DNA of 64,000 nucleotides from Pelagibacterium halotolerans B2 (GTDB lineage: Bacteria > Pseudomonadota > Alphaproteobacteria > Rhizobiales > Devosiaceae). How positions within the stretch are numbered: the first letter of the stretch is position 1; each line of letters opens with the position of its first letter. The stretch is from contig NC_016078.1 of the NCBI RefSeq assembly GCF_000230555.1, forward strand, positions 62,001-126,000, written 5' to 3'. Below the pieces are notes generated by a model, which worked only from the letters and a program-made list of their open reading frames with translations, made no database searches and had not been told where the DNA came from. Shown piece after piece: positions 1 to 10,226 of this stretch. A program made the position numbers and the translations under genes.

Positions 1-291
1 CGTGGATACCACTCCTCGTCCGGCCATCCGTCCGCTTTGGGCCTTCCCTGCGGCGACCCGCAAGGAACCCGGACCAAACCCGCCCAAACGTTCGTTGCGC
101 TTGCGTCCATATGCGCGGGTTCGTGAAGCCAGTATGGGGGAGGTCCAGGGTGCGGGGATAAAGTTTTTTCCACACGTGCCATGGGGTAAGGTCTGTCGCG
201 CATATCTGCGTCAGGGTTATGGAAAACCGCCACCCCTCCTTAACACCGCCCTGACATAGTAAACACAATCGAAAGACAAAAAAGGAGCCTG

Positions 292-1146
292 ATGATGGGC
301 CGCAAACGCCATTCCTCGCTGCGTTCGTCAAAAGAGGATATGGAAGCCGTACGCCATTCGCCGCAAACGCCGCAGACCCAGTCGGCGGCGTATCGGCTGG
401 CTTTCGCCGATGAAGAGTTCATGACCAGCGAGGATCTACGCGGGGTCCGCTTTCAGCTCGAATACCTCAAGATTGAATCCCGGCTGCGCGAGGCCAACGT
501 CAATTCGACGGTGGTCCTGTTTGGCGGCGCGCGCATCCCTGAGCCCGGCAAGCCGGCCTGGGCCGCAAAAACCGACGAGGCCAGGAAAAATCTCGAGGCC
601 AATTCGATCTATTACGACGAGGCGCGGCGCTTTGCCCAACTGGCCTCGCTGACCTCGAAGGCCACGGAATTCACTGAATATGTGGTGGCGACCGGTGGTG
701 GGCCCGGGGTAATGGAAGCGGGCAATCGCGGCGCCGCCGATGTGGGAGCGCCCTCGATCGGCTACAAAATAGTCCTGCCGCACGAGCAGGCGCCCAATAC
801 CTATGTGACGCCCCAGTTTTCCTTCAACTTCCACTATTTCGCGACGCGCAAGATACACTTTTTGATGCGCGCTAAGGTGGTGGCCATTTTCCCCGGCGGG
901 TTCGGGACAATGGACGAATTTTTCGAAGCCCTGACCCTGATCCAGACCGGGCGCATGGACCGAATTCCGCTGCTGCTGTTCGGCAAGAAATTCTGGAGCC
1001 GGGTTCTCAACCTCGAGGCGCTTGCCGAAGAGGGAACGATCTCGCCCGACGATTTCAAGCTTTTCAGTTTCGTCGACACGGCCGACGAGGCCTGGGAGAT
1101 CGTGCGCAAGACCTACAATCTGCCCAGCATCGAACATCGGGCATGA
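292..1146 (+). CDS. LOG-family (TIGR00730) nucleotide phosphoribohydrolase
   Basis: A 284-residue cytosolic protein of the LOG / Rossmann-fold nucleotide-binding family, whose members hydrolyse nucleoside 5'-monophosphates to base and ribose 5-phosphate. The two family signatures are visible: GGGPGVMEA (residues about 135-143) and PGGFGTMDE (about 201-209), which form the phosphoribose site. About 60 variable residues precede the fold. The start is an ATG-ATG pair preceded by AAAGGAG. A strong hairpin just downstream ends the unit. Family assignment is firm; the natural substrate is not shown by the sequence. Confidence 0.9.
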   Translation: MMGRKRHSSLRSSKEDMEAVRHSPQTPQTQSAAYRLAFADEEFMTSEDLRGVRFQLEYLKIESRLREANVNSTVVLFGGARIPEPGKPAWAAKTDEARKNLEANSIYYDEARRFAQLASLTSKATEFTEYVVATGGGPGVMEAGNRGAADVGAPSIGYKIVLPHEQAPNTYVTPQFSFNFHYFATRKIHFLMRAKVVAIFPGGFGTMDEFFEALTLIQTGRMDRIPLLLFGKKFWSRVLNLEALAEEGTISPDDFKLFSFVDTADEAWEIVRKTYNLPSIEHRA

Positions 1147-1152
1147 ATCAGG

Positions 1153-1181
1153 AAGGGCCCGCCGGTGTTGGCGGGCCCTTT
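1153..1181. terminator. Bidirectional intrinsic terminator
   Basis: A perfect 11-bp GC-rich inverted repeat (arms 1153-1163 and 1170-1180, 6-nt loop) flanked by A-rich and T-rich ends. It sits between two genes that converge on it, so it can serve the LOG gene on plus and the secreted-protein gene on minus. Confidence 0.85.
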
Positions 1182-1198
1182 CACAATCGTCAGAGCGC

Positions 1199-2422
1199 TT
1201 ACTGGTTGGCAGTGATCTGCACGTTCAGAAGGTCGACAAGGACGAACGGATCCGCCTCTACCTCGGTTTCCATGCCTTCGAACTCGGAAAAGGCGATGGG
1301 CTCTTCGGGCTCGACCGAGATCGTGAAATTCTGCGGGTCGGCGATAAACGTGTTGACCGCGCTGGTCACCATGGTCTTGAAGGCTTCGTTCTCGACTTCG
1401 GCCAGGGCCATGGGCACCATGAACTGCAAACCGGCCTTGAAGGTTTCGCCATCGACGCCCTGTTCGGCGCCGATGAAATCGAGAACCTTCATGAACAGCG
1501 AATCGTCATCATAGCGCAACGCGCCGCCAACCAGCTTCAGGTCGGCCATCTTCTCGAGCATGGCTTCCGACATTTCCGCCATCTGGTCTTCGTCGATCTC
1601 GATATCGGCCTCGGCCATCTCGGCCATCTTGAGGTTGACCTTCATGAGTTCGCGATAGATTTCCTCGGTATAGCCGGCCACAGCAAAGTCGAGCGAGAGT
1701 GAGCCCAGATCCTGCACGGCAAGGGAAATGTCGGTGACCTCGCCTTCCCCTGTTTCCGGCCACCAGGTGCCCGACCCCGACATGGAGGCATTGAGCTGGG
1801 TCAGCCCGAACGCCTCGAAGACCTCCTGGGCTTCAGCTTCCTCGATCGCGCTCAGATCGCCGCGAATGCCCGTAACCTGATAGGCCGAGCTCAGCCCGCC
1901 ATCCGCGGTGGGCTCTTCCATGGTGATTTCCATAAGATCAACGGCAAAAAGTTCGGTACCAGTCTCGTCCGAGACGGTCAGCGGACCCGCCGAAATGCGG
2001 TCATAGAGATTGAATCCGATTTCGATGACCGAGTCGATGCCAGCGTCGGCCGGCAAGAGAATGCCTTCTGCCGCGATGTCGACAAAGCTGACCGAAAAGC
2101 CTTCATCCTCGTCGGTGTATTCGAAATCGGCGATGGAGGCCCGTTCGGCGCTGAAGCCGCCTTCGGCGGTTTCAACCACGCCGGTGAACACGACATCGCC
2201 GGGCACTTCGATATCGTCCTGGCCCGGGGTGGAGATCACGAAATCGGTGATCGTCACCGTATCGCCCTCGGCGGTAGCCGATCCATAGGCAAACGAAACG
2301 CCCATAAGCTTGCTGGTTTCGACAAGGCGATCCGCAAAGTCGGTGGCTTCGAGTGCCAGCGCGGCCTGGCTGGTTGTTGCCATGAGGATGGTGGCGAGCG
2401 AAAGGCGAGATAGCTTGTTCAT
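1199..2422 (-). CDS. Secreted acidic protein of unknown function
   Basis: A 407-residue protein with a clear Sec signal peptide (basic MNK start, hydrophobic stretch, cleavage near ALALEA about residue 24). The mature part is very acidic and rich in Ala, Glu and Asp, with an Asp/Glu/Met-rich helical stretch around residues 255-285. No membrane segment follows the signal, so a periplasmic location is likely. I do not recognise the family. The start has a GGGGA ribosome site about 6 nt upstream. It appears monocistronic and shares a terminator with the convergent LOG gene. Confidence 0.75.
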   Translation of the reverse strand: MNKLSRLSLATILMATTSQAALALEATDFADRLVETSKLMGVSFAYGSATAEGDTVTITDFVISTPGQDDIEVPGDVVFTGVVETAEGGFSAERASIADFEYTDEDEGFSVSFVDIAAEGILLPADAGIDSVIEIGFNLYDRISAGPLTVSDETGTELFAVDLMEITMEEPTADGGLSSAYQVTGIRGDLSAIEEAEAQEVFEAFGLTQLNASMSGSGTWWPETGEGEVTDISLAVQDLGSLSLDFAVAGYTEEIYRELMKVNLKMAEMAEADIEIDEDQMAEMSEAMLEKMADLKLVGGALRYDDDSLFMKVLDFIGAEQGVDGETFKAGLQFMVPMALAEVENEAFKTMVTSAVNTFIADPQNFTISVEPEEPIAFSEFEGMETEVEADPFVLVDLLNVQITANQ

Positions 2423-2561
2423 GACGGTCCCCGTTTTTCGGCGTCTATCACGCCGTTCTGTTGCAAAGCTAAGAACTTATATCATTGCGGCCGTGTACGG
2501 CCAGCACGCATGGTAACGCGCCAGGATGACTTTTCGATCACGCCAATCGGGCAAAAAAGCG

Positions 2562-3278
2562 TCAGCGGCAGCGCGCCAGGAACGCCACGATGTCGTCGGT
2601 GACGTGGTGGACATGGTCCAGCCCCTCGCCACGGCCGAGCTCCCAGGCGTCGCACTGGTCGTGTTCGAACCCCGAACCGGCCACGACCTGCACGGTTGCC
2701 ATGCCGATGGCGTGGGGCACCCGCAGATTCTTTTCCAGATCGTCGAACATGATGGCCTGCTTCGCGCCGATCCCGTGCGCGGCAAGAAAATCGCTATAGG
2801 CGATTTCGAGCGGCTTGGGCTGGTATCTGGCAGCCTTGATATCGAAGATGCCTTCAAAAAGCGCTGACGCGCCCAGACGGTCGAGCACGGCTTCGGCATG
2901 TCCGGTGCTGGCATTGGTGAAGATGAACTTGCGCCCGGGCAGCGCCGCGATGGCTTCGACAAGTTCCGGATGCGCCTCGACCGGGGAATAGTCGATGGCG
3001 TGAACCATTTTCAGATAATCCTCGGGGTCGACCGCATGGGTCTTCATGAGCCCGTTCAGCGTGGTGCCGTGATCGCGGTAATAGGCCTTCTGGAGCTCGC
3101 GCGCCGCGTCGAATTCGAGCTGGGCGACTTTCATCACGTACTCAGTGATGGCCGTATCGATCTGGGCGAACAGATTGCACTCACGCGGATAAAGCGTGTT
3201 GTCGAGATCGAACACCCAATCGGTGATGTGGTCGAAATCGAGGCGGGGAAGCACGGCTGGCGGGGTCATGTGGTTCAT
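2562..3278 (-). CDS. HAD-family pyrimidine 5'-nucleotidase
   Basis: About 238 residues of a haloacid-dehalogenase-fold hydrolase. Motif I is DLDNTLYP near the N-terminus, with the nucleophilic Asp and the second Asp two residues later; the MFDDLEKN segment provides the acidic motif IV. This is the TIGR01993 type (dephosphorylation of UMP/CMP-like nucleotides), a common neighbour of argB in Hyphomicrobiales. I chose the ATG at 3278 over an upstream TTG at 3296 because the extra residues are not conserved-looking, but no convincing ribosome site separates them. Confidence 0.85.
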   Translation of the reverse strand: MNHMTPPAVLPRLDFDHITDWVFDLDNTLYPRECNLFAQIDTAITEYVMKVAQLEFDAARELQKAYYRDHGTTLNGLMKTHAVDPEDYLKMVHAIDYSPVEAHPELVEAIAALPGRKFIFTNASTGHAEAVLDRLGASALFEGIFDIKAARYQPKPLEIAYSDFLAAHGIGAKQAIMFDDLEKNLRVPHAIGMATVQVVAGSGFEHDQCDAWELGRGEGLDHVHHVTDDIVAFLARCR

Positions 3279-3341
3279 GGCCCCATTATGCCCCAAATCG
3301 ATGAATGGGAAATGACCGAAAACAAAGGTTTGATCGGCCCC

Positions 3342-4232
3342 CTATCGCACCATCAGCGTTCCCGCGCCGTGTTCGGTGAACAATTCGAGCAGCACCGAAT
3401 GGGCGGTCTTGCCGTTGACGATCACCACGCCTTCGACGCCCCGGTCGAGCGCTTCGATACAGGTTTCGACCTTGGGAATCATGCCCCCCGATATCGTGCC
3501 GTCGGCGATCAATTGCTGGGCCTCGCGCACCGAAAGTTCGGGGATCAGGTTGCCATTCTTGTCGAGAACGCCCGGAACGTCGGTCAGAAACAACAGCCGC
3601 TTGGCAAAGACCGCCCCGGCGATGGCGCCGGCGAAGGTGTCGGCGTTGATGTTGTAGGTGTTGCCGTCGCGACCGGGCGCCACGGGCGCGATGACCGGGA
3701 TCATTTCCGAACGGGCGAGAAGATCGAGCAGCGTGCGGTCGATCTCGACGGGCTCACCCACAAAGCCCAGATCGAGAACGCGCTCGATATTGGAGGTGGG
3801 GTCGACATATTTCTTGTTGGCCTTTTCGGCAAAGACCATGTTGCCGTCCTTGCCGCACAACCCGATGGCCCATTCGCCTTCGGCGTTGATCATCGCCACG
3901 ATTTCTTTGTTGATCGAGCCGGCCAGCACCATTTCCACGATTTCGACTGTGCGCTTGTCGGTCACCCGCAAGCCGCCCTCGAATTTGGATTCGATGCCGA
4001 GCTTTTTGAGCATGTCGCCGATCTGCGGACCGCCGCCGTGAACCACGATCGGGTTGACACCCGATTGTTTGAGCAGCGCCACGTCGCGCGCAAACGCCTT
4101 GCCCAGTTCAGGATCGCCCATGGCATGCCCGCCATATTTGATGACGACGGTCTTGTTCTCGTAGCGCTGCATGAAGGGCAGGGCCTTGGACAGCACTTCG
4201 GCGTCATAGGCGTTTTCAAGTCCGTCGGCCAT
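3342..4232 (-). CDS. argB: Acetylglutamate kinase
   Basis: About 296 residues of the amino-acid kinase family catalysing the second step of arginine biosynthesis (N-acetylglutamate to N-acetylglutamyl phosphate) in the cytosol. Recognisable blocks are the VIKYGGHAM phosphate-binding segment, [10 protein letters not shown] for the substrate, and [14 protein letters not shown] plus [10 protein letters not shown] near the ATP site. Length fits bacterial ArgB. The start is MADGLEN at 4232 with GGAG about 11 nt upstream; an in-frame TTG lies 12 bases earlier. It lies just upstream of the HAD gene and is probably cotranscribed with it. Confidence 0.97.
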   Translation of the reverse strand: MADGLENAYDAEVLSKALPFMQRYENKTVVIKYGGHAMGDPELGKAFARDVALLKQSGVNPIVVHGGGPQIGDMLKKLGIESKFEGGLRVTDKRTVEIVEMVLAGSINKEIVAMINAEGEWAIGLCGKDGNMVFAEKANKKYVDPTSNIERVLDLGFVGEPVEIDRTLLDLLARSEMIPVIAPVAPGRDGNTYNINADTFAGAIAGAVFAKRLLFLTDVPGVLDKNGNLIPELSVREAQQLIADGTISGGMIPKVETCIEALDRGVEGVVIVNGKTAHSVLLELFTEHGAGTLMVR

Positions 4233-4378
4233 GGGGCAGGGCAACTCCGTTTGGTCTTGGAAACCTCTCTAACCCGAACGCACGCCTTGTGAATAGTCCT
4301 CCCTCGTCCCGATGTGATCCAAAAGCGGATGGGGCCCGTACCGGGCTATAAAATTGGTATGCGATAGGGAGGGCGCCT

Positions 4379-4924
4379 ATGGCCGACACCGCCGAAATTG
4401 CCGAGCTTCTGGCCCGCGTCGCGCTGCGCGACCGGAACGCGTTTCGTGCGCTTTATGCCCGCACGAGCGCGAAACTTTTCGGCGTGAGTTTGCGTATACT
4501 CTCCAACAGGAGTGAAGCAGAGGACGCCTTGCAGGACGTATTCATCAAGGTTTGGCAGCGTGCCGAGGGCTATCGTCCCGAGGCCGCCAGCCCCATGACG
4601 TGGCTGATCGCCATTGCGCGCAACAACGCCATAGACAGGGTTCGGGCCCGGCGGCCCGGTCATACCGACATCGACGAAGCGTTCGATCTCGAGGATTCGG
4701 GGATGAGCCCCGAGCAGTCGGCGATCAACACCGACCAGGGCAACCGGATCGAGGAGTGCATGGAACACCTTCGGCCCGAACGCGCCGAAGCGGTGCGCCG
4801 TGCCTATGTCGAAGGCGAAAGCTATAACGAACTGGCCGACAGGTTGGGCGTGCCGCTCAATACCGTGCGCACCTGGCTACGCCGGTCGCTCCTGGCCCTG
4901 CGCGACTGTCTTGGAGCCTATTAG
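4379..4924 (+). CDS. ECF-type RNA polymerase sigma factor
   Basis: A 181-residue sigma-70 of the extracytoplasmic function group. Region 2 is seen at about residues 40-90 (EAEDALQDVFIKVW, then WLIAIARNNAIDRVR) and region 4 at about 130-175, with the helix-turn-helix YNELADRLGVPLNTVRTWLR. An AGGGAGGG site precedes the ATG. The anti-sigma gene begins 8 bp after its stop, the usual layout of an ECF pair. It probably directs transcription of its own operon and possibly the fasciclin and MsrB genes downstream, which is inference. Confidence 0.92.
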   Translation: MADTAEIAELLARVALRDRNAFRALYARTSAKLFGVSLRILSNRSEAEDALQDVFIKVWQRAEGYRPEAASPMTWLIAIARNNAIDRVRARRPGHTDIDEAFDLEDSGMSPEQSAINTDQGNRIEECMEHLRPERAEAVRRAYVEGESYNELADRLGVPLNTVRTWLRRSLLALRDCLGAY

Positions 4925-4932
4925 ACGAACCG

Positions 4933-5649
4933 ATGAGTGATTTTGACGACACCGAATTGAACCGGGATGAAGAGCGCCTCGTGGCGGTCGCCGAATATGT
5001 TCTGGGACTGGGCAGTGCGCAGAGCAGGGCAGCGATGGCGCGCGCTATCGAAACCCGGCCCGATCTCGCTGCCGAACGTGCCTATTGGGAGCAGAAATTT
5101 TCTGCCTTCAATGAGGACTACGTGCCAACAACGCCCCCGTCCGGTCTTCTCGCCCGCATCGAGCAGCGGCTGTTTGCCGAGACCGTGGTCAAGGCGCCCT
5201 GGTACGATTCATTGGCATTGTGGCGTTCGCTTGCCGCCATGGCCGCAGCCGTGGCCGTGCTGGCCGTGGGGCTCAACCTGTTCCAGCCGGCTTTCGAAAC
5301 ACCGGGCGACACCGCCCAACTGGTCGCGGCGATGCAGACGGTGGACAGCGAGGTGAGCTTCATTGCCCGCTATGACGCTGCCTCCGGAGCGTTGCGCGTG
5401 AGCGGAACGGGCGCCCCGGCCGGACAGGGCAGCGATTACGAACTCTGGTTTATCGAAGGGGACGATGCTCCGATCTCGATGGGTGTTGTCGATGTGGCCG
5501 ACGGACAGACGATCGCGGTCGACGAACTCTTGCGCGGGCGAATGGCCCAGGGCATCACGCTGGCAGTAACCCTGGAAGTCGCCGGCGGCTCACCCACCGG
5601 CGATCCTCAGGGCCCCATCGTTGCTGCAGGGCCGATTGCGGCGATCTGA
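4933..5649 (+). CDS. RskA-type membrane anti-sigma factor
   Basis: A 238-residue protein matching the RskA architecture: a cytosolic N-terminal sigma-binding part, one membrane helix (about residues 92-115, AMAAAVAVLAVGLNLF), and a periplasmic RskA-type domain (about 120-238, containing YELWFIEG and GPIVAAGPIA). No HxxxCxxC zinc motif is present in the N-terminal part, so it is not a zinc anti-sigma. Its position directly after the ECF gene makes it the likely cognate inhibitor. Confidence 0.88.
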   Translation: MSDFDDTELNRDEERLVAVAEYVLGLGSAQSRAAMARAIETRPDLAAERAYWEQKFSAFNEDYVPTTPPSGLLARIEQRLFAETVVKAPWYDSLALWRSLAAMAAAVAVLAVGLNLFQPAFETPGDTAQLVAAMQTVDSEVSFIARYDAASGALRVSGTGAPAGQGSDYELWFIEGDDAPISMGVVDVADGQTIAVDELLRGRMAQGITLAVTLEVAGGSPTGDPQGPIVAAGPIAAI

Positions 5650-5756
5650 AAAAAAATCGCGCGCTGGTGAAACTTGTTGTTTGCACCCTCCGTAACTGAT
5701 CGCGAGCCTTCCAAAAAGGAAGGTCAAAACAGATGATCTTTCAGGAGATGAACACC

Positions 5757-6314
5757 ATGCAGACCCGTGCAATTGCTCTTTCCGCCCTTCTGGCCACCTC
5801 TGCGCTGACCGGCGCCGCGCTCGCCCAGGACAACCCCATGGTTGGCGGCGCACCGATGTCACCGGACATGAATATCGTCGAAAATGCCGTGAACTCGGCC
5901 GACCACACCACGCTTGTGGCCGCCGTTGAAGCTGCCGGCCTTGTCGAAACCCTTCAGGGCGACGGCCCCTTTACGGTTTTCGCCCCCACCAACGACGCGT
6001 TCGCTGCACTGCCCGAGGGCACCGTCGATACGCTTCTGATGCCGGAAAACCTCGAAATGCTGCAGCAGGTTCTGACCTGCCATGTGGTTGGCGTCGAAGC
6101 AACCGCGGCTGATCTTGTGGGCATGATCGACGCCGATGGCGGCAGCCACACGATCGAAACGCTGGGCGGGTGCATGCTTGAAGCCACCTATGATGGCGAC
6201 ACCGTCACCATCACCGACGAGAACGGCACGGCCGCGACCGTCACCATTGCCGACGTCATGCAGTCCAACGGCGTGATCCATGTGACCGACGCGGTGTTCA
6301 CGCCGGCCATGTAA
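5757..6314 (+). CDS. Secreted fasciclin (FAS1) domain protein
   Basis: About 185 residues: a Sec signal peptide (ending ALAQ near residue 24) followed by a single FAS1 domain with the typical GDGPFTVFAPTNDAFAAL block and the C-terminal NGVIHVTDAVF block. Such domains mediate adhesion or redox-stress-linked functions in the periplasm. I chose ATG 5757 because it has CAGGAG 9 nt upstream and gives a clean signal peptide; ATGs at 5733 and 5748 are alternatives. It follows the ECF/anti-sigma pair, a common pairing, so control by that sigma is plausible. Confidence 0.9.
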   Translation: MQTRAIALSALLATSALTGAALAQDNPMVGGAPMSPDMNIVENAVNSADHTTLVAAVEAAGLVETLQGDGPFTVFAPTNDAFAALPEGTVDTLLMPENLEMLQQVLTCHVVGVEATAADLVGMIDADGGSHTIETLGGCMLEATYDGDTVTITDENGTAATVTIADVMQSNGVIHVTDAVFTPAM

Positions 6315-6431
6315 GATCGATAGAGGCACCCGCGGCTCAGCGTTCGCCCCCAATCCTACGATGAGCCGCAAACTGCGCCCGGCCCGCCCTCCGTCGGCCG
6401 GGCGCAACCGCGTTCGGCGATACACGCGGGG

Positions 6432-6463
6432 TTGACTGGATCGCGGGTTGACTGGATCGCGGG
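6432..6463. repeat. Two-copy 16-bp direct tandem repeat
   Basis: The unit TTGACTGGATCGCGGG occurs twice back to back at 6432-6447 and 6448-6463, just upstream of msrB. Each copy contains a TTGACT sequence resembling a -35 element. It may be slippage or a regulatory duplication. Confidence 0.8.
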
Positions 6464-6500
6464 CCAATTTGTTGGGATAAGGGACGCAGGGAGAATGACA

Positions 6501-6983
6501 ATGATCGACCGTCGCAATTTCCTTCTTGCCGGTACTGCCATCGCCGGGGTTGCCGCCTTCGGCTTCACCCTGGCGGCGCGGGGTGCGGAGGGCGAATTTC
6601 CTTTCACCCTCACCGATGCCCAATGGCGCGAACGCCTAGACGAAATGCAGTATTATGTGCTGCGCGAGCACGGCACCGAGCGCGCCTTTACATCCGAACT
6701 CGACAAGTTCTACGAGCCGGGCATCTACAATTGCGCCGGATGCGGCCAGGCGCTCTATTCATCCGAGGTCAAATATGACAGCCATACCGGCTGGCCAAGC
6801 TTCTGGGAAGCGCTGCCCGACGCCATCGGCACCTCGACCGACACCACGTTCATGATGGTGCGGACCGAATGCCATTGCTCGAACTGTGGCGGGCATCTGG
6901 GTCATATTTTCGATGACGGGCCCGACCCGACCGGCAAGCGTCATTGCATCAACGGTGTCGCCTTGACGTTCGTTGCCGCCTGA
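6501..6983 (+). CDS. msrB: Peptide-methionine (R)-S-oxide reductase MsrB, Tat-exported
   Basis: About 160 residues. The N-terminus carries a Tat-like signal (DRRNFLLAG then a hydrophobic stretch), suggesting a periplasmic repair enzyme. The SelR/MsrB domain has both zinc CxxC pairs (CAGC; CSNC) and the catalytic RHCINGVAL motif with its Cys. It reduces methionine-R-sulfoxide in proteins. The ATG at 6501 has GGGAG about 7 nt upstream; the ATG at 6495 is too close. Its position behind an ECF/fasciclin unit suggests a response to envelope oxidative damage, which is inference. Confidence 0.92.
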   Translation: MIDRRNFLLAGTAIAGVAAFGFTLAARGAEGEFPFTLTDAQWRERLDEMQYYVLREHGTERAFTSELDKFYEPGIYNCAGCGQALYSSEVKYDSHTGWPSFWEALPDAIGTSTDTTFMMVRTECHCSNCGGHLGHIFDDGPDPTGKRHCINGVALTFVAA

Positions 6984-7021
6984 GGTCTGAATGCGGGAAT
7001 CGTTTGTTCGCGGTTCCTTCC

Positions 7022-7722
7022 ATGACCCTCACCATCATCGAAACCGGCCTCGTGCCAGAGCCATTGCGCGGCCGGTTCCGTCCTTATCCTGAAATGTTCT
7101 CCACCATGCTGGCCCGTCACGGCAACGGCATCACGCCCCAATTCGTGCCGGTTCTTGAGGGCGCACCGCTTCCCGATCCCGCAAAGCTGGACGCCGTGCT
7201 GATCACCGGGTCGCCGGCAGGGGTCTATGACCCGCTGCCCTGGATGGAGCCGCTGCGCGACTTTATCCGCCGCGCCCATGAAAGTGGGACCAAGATGGTG
7301 GGCATCTGTTTTGGCCATCAGATCATCGCGGATGCTTTGGGCGGCGATGTCCGCAAATCGGAAAAGGGATGGGGATTGGGCCGGCACGTCTATGAGGTGG
7401 TGCCCAATCATCCCAATTTCGTGCCTGGCGTCGAAAACCTGGCCATCGCCTGTTCCCATCAGGACCAGGTCATCACCCCTCCACCGATGGCGAAAGTGAT
7501 CTTGCACAACGCATTCGCCCCCAATGCCGGATTGGCCTATGCAGGGGGGAATATCCTGAGTTTCCAGCCGCATCCCGAATTCGAGGACGATTATTCGAGA
7601 GCGCTGATCGACCTGCGGCGCGGCAAGGTTTCAGAGGACATTATCGAGGCGGCGCATGATTCAATGAAGACTCGCTCGGACAGCGCGATTCTCTCTCGCG
7701 TCATCAGCCGGTTTCTGTCGAG

Positions 7723-7726
<4 letters not shown>
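7022..7726 (+). CDS. Class I glutamine amidotransferase-like protein
   Basis: About 234 residues of a stand-alone GATase1 domain. The nucleophilic Cys is in [12 protein letters not shown] and the His/Glu pair in [11 protein letters not shown], so the triad is complete. Such proteins are often annotated GMP-synthase-like; the glutamine-derived ammonia acceptor is unknown. No good Shine-Dalgarno precedes the ATG. Its 3' end overlaps the last 4 bases of convergent engB. Confidence 0.85.
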
Positions 7727-8352
<626 letters not shown>

Positions 8353-8363
8353 GTGATGACACC

Positions 8364-8390
8364 AAAAAGAAGGGCCGGTTTCCCGGCCCC
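8364..8390 (-). terminator. Hairpin with U-tract between yidC and engB
   Basis: Read on the minus strand, a GGGCCGG stem with a GAAA tetraloop and CCGGCCC is followed by TTCTTTTT. It lies in the 47-bp yidC-engB gap and probably ends or attenuates the rpmH-rnpA-yidC message. Confidence 0.7.
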
Positions 8391-8399
8391 TCGCGTTTG

Positions 8400-10226
8400 C
8401 TATTCAGCAGCCTTGGGCTTGCGCTTGAACGAATTCTTGATGTTGCCGAGCAGGTCGACCGTAACGCCGTGGCGGCGCATGATGATCCACTGTTGAACCA
8501 CCGAAAGGAAGTTGTTCCAGGCCCAGTAGATCACGAGGCCGGCCGGGAAGGTCGCCAGCATGAACGTGAAGATCACCGGCATCCAGTTGAAGATCATCGC
8601 CTGGGTGGGGTCGGCCGGGGGCGGGTTGAGACGCATCTGCACCCACATGGTGATGCCCATGATGACCGGCCAGATCCCGATTGCCAGGAACGAGCCGATG
8701 ACCGGAACGGCGCTCGGATCGTAAGGCAGAAGGCCGAACAGGTTGAAGATATGAGTGGGATCGGGCGCTGCCAGATCCTGAATCCAGCCAAAGAAGGGCG
8801 CGTGGCGCATTTCGATGGTGACGAACAGGACCTTGTAGAGCGCAAAGAAGACGGGGATCTGGATCAGGATTGGCCAGCAGCCCGAAATCGGATTGATCTT
8901 TTCGGTCTTGTAGAGCTCCATCATCGCCTGCTGCTGGGCAGCGCGATCGTCCTTATGCTTTTCCTGGATTTCCTTCATCTTGGGCTGGACGCGCCGCATA
9001 TTGGCCATCGAGGCATAGCTCTTGTTGGCCAGCGGGAAGAAGATCGCCTTGACGATGACGGTCACCGCCAGAATGGCCAGACCGAAATTGCCCAGGAACT
9101 CGAAAAGCAGCCGGATGAGATAGAACATCGGCTTGGTTATGAAATGGAACCAGCCCCAGTCGATCATCAACTCGAACCGGTCGATCGAATAGGCCCTTTC
9201 GTAGGAATCGATGATCGATTCCACCTTGGCGCCGGCGAAGGCCAGGCTCTCATGGGAAGCGCTGCCACCCGCCGGCACGGTAACCGGCGCCTGTGCCACG
9301 AAATTGGCGCGATAATCATTGCCGCTCGGCACGTTGGTGCCGTGGAAATAGCGGGCATTGACCGCCTCATCCTGGGGGGGAATGATCGCCGTCGCCCAAT
9401 ATTTGTCGGTAAAGCCGAGCCATCCGCCGGTCGAGGCGAAATCGAGCTGGCCATCGTTCTGCAGGTCGGAATAGGAGCGCTCGACCAGATTGGCGTCACC
9501 CAGGACCCCCACGGGCCCCTCATGGAGAATGAAGAAATTCTGCGTCTGGGGCGTATAGAGCCGGGCAATACGCGAATAGGGGAACAAGGTCACATCGCCG
9601 GCACCGGAATTTTCAACGCTCTGGTCGATGGTGAACATGTAGTTCTCATCGACGCTAATGGTGCGGCGGAAAACCAGCTCGTCGCCATTGTCCCAGGCCA
9701 GCGTTACAGGGGTTGCCGCAGTGAGCGTGTCACCGCTTTCGAGCGTCCATTCGGTCTGCCCGTTGGGAAGCGCCACATCGGCGCCCTGCGCGGCGACCCA
9801 GCCCTGCTCGAGATAATAAGGCGTGTCCGAACCCACCGGCGAAAGAAGCGTGATGGTCGGGCTGTCGGGATCGGTCGTCTCGTTGTAGCGCAGCAGGTGC
9901 AGATCGTCGATGCGCGCGCCGGTCAGATTGATCGAGCCCGAAAGGGAACCGGTTTCGATGGCCACGCGGTCGGACGCGGCAAGGGCATCGTCGCGCGTCG
10001 CGAAAACCTGGGTGTCCGCATCCGCCGACGGTGCGGCGCCTGCAGCGCCATCGGCGCTGGGTGCTGCCAGATCGGCGCTGTCCTGGGCCTGTTCCTGCTG
10101 GGCGGAAAGCTCGGCCTGCCGCTGGGCCTGTTCGAGCTGGGGGCCGGCGATGAAGAACTGCCATCCAAAGAGCACGAGCATGCTCAGGACGACGGCCAGG
10201 ATCATGTTGCGATTGTTTTCGTTCAT
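8400..10226 (-). CDS. yidC: Membrane protein insertase YidC
   Basis: A 608-residue inner-membrane insertase/chaperone. It begins with the N-terminal anchor helix ([17 protein letters not shown]), has a low-complexity Ala/Gln linker, a large periplasmic domain (about 70-340) and the conserved 60KD_IMP core with five membrane segments in the C-terminal 260 residues, including the [20 protein letters not shown] block. The stop of rnpA overlaps the yidC start by 4 bases, indicating coupled translation within rpmH-rnpA-yidC. Confidence 0.97.
   Translation of the reverse strand: MNENNRNMILAVVLSMLVLFGWQFFIAGPQLEQAQRQAELSAQQEQAQDSADLAAPSADGAAGAAPSADADTQVFATRDDALAASDRVAIETGSLSGSINLTGARIDDLHLLRYNETTDPDSPTITLLSPVGSDTPYYLEQGWVAAQGADVALPNGQTEWTLESGDTLTAATPVTLAWDNGDELVFRRTISVDENYMFTIDQSVENSGAGDVTLFPYSRIARLYTPQTQNFFILHEGPVGVLGDANLVERSYSDLQNDGQLDFASTGGWLGFTDKYWATAIIPPQDEAVNARYFHGTNVPSGNDYRANFVAQAPVTVPAGGSASHESLAFAGAKVESIIDSYERAYSIDRFELMIDWGWFHFITKPMFYLIRLLFEFLGNFGLAILAVTVIVKAIFFPLANKSYASMANMRRVQPKMKEIQEKHKDDRAAQQQAMMELYKTEKINPISGCWPILIQIPVFFALYKVLFVTIEMRHAPFFGWIQDLAAPDPTHIFNLFGLLPYDPSAVPVIGSFLAIGIWPVIMGITMWVQMRLNPPPADPTQAMIFNWMPVIFTFMLATFPAGLVIYWAWNNFLSVVQQWIIMRRHGVTVDLLGNIKNSFKRKPKAAE

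Noticed and set aside
160..230. DnaA-box-like sequences (TTTTCCACA, TTATGGAAA)
   Set aside because: Each deviates from the TTATNCACA consensus, there are too few, and no dnaA, hemE or other origin-linked gene is adjacent.
2..259. 85-codon open frame at the left edge
   Set aside because: No ribosome site, Pro/Arg-rich composition and no family resemblance; probably intergenic or the tail of upstream sequence.
2898..4292. 464-codon open frame on plus over argB and the HAD gene
   Set aside because: It overlaps two clearly real genes and has no recognisable domain.
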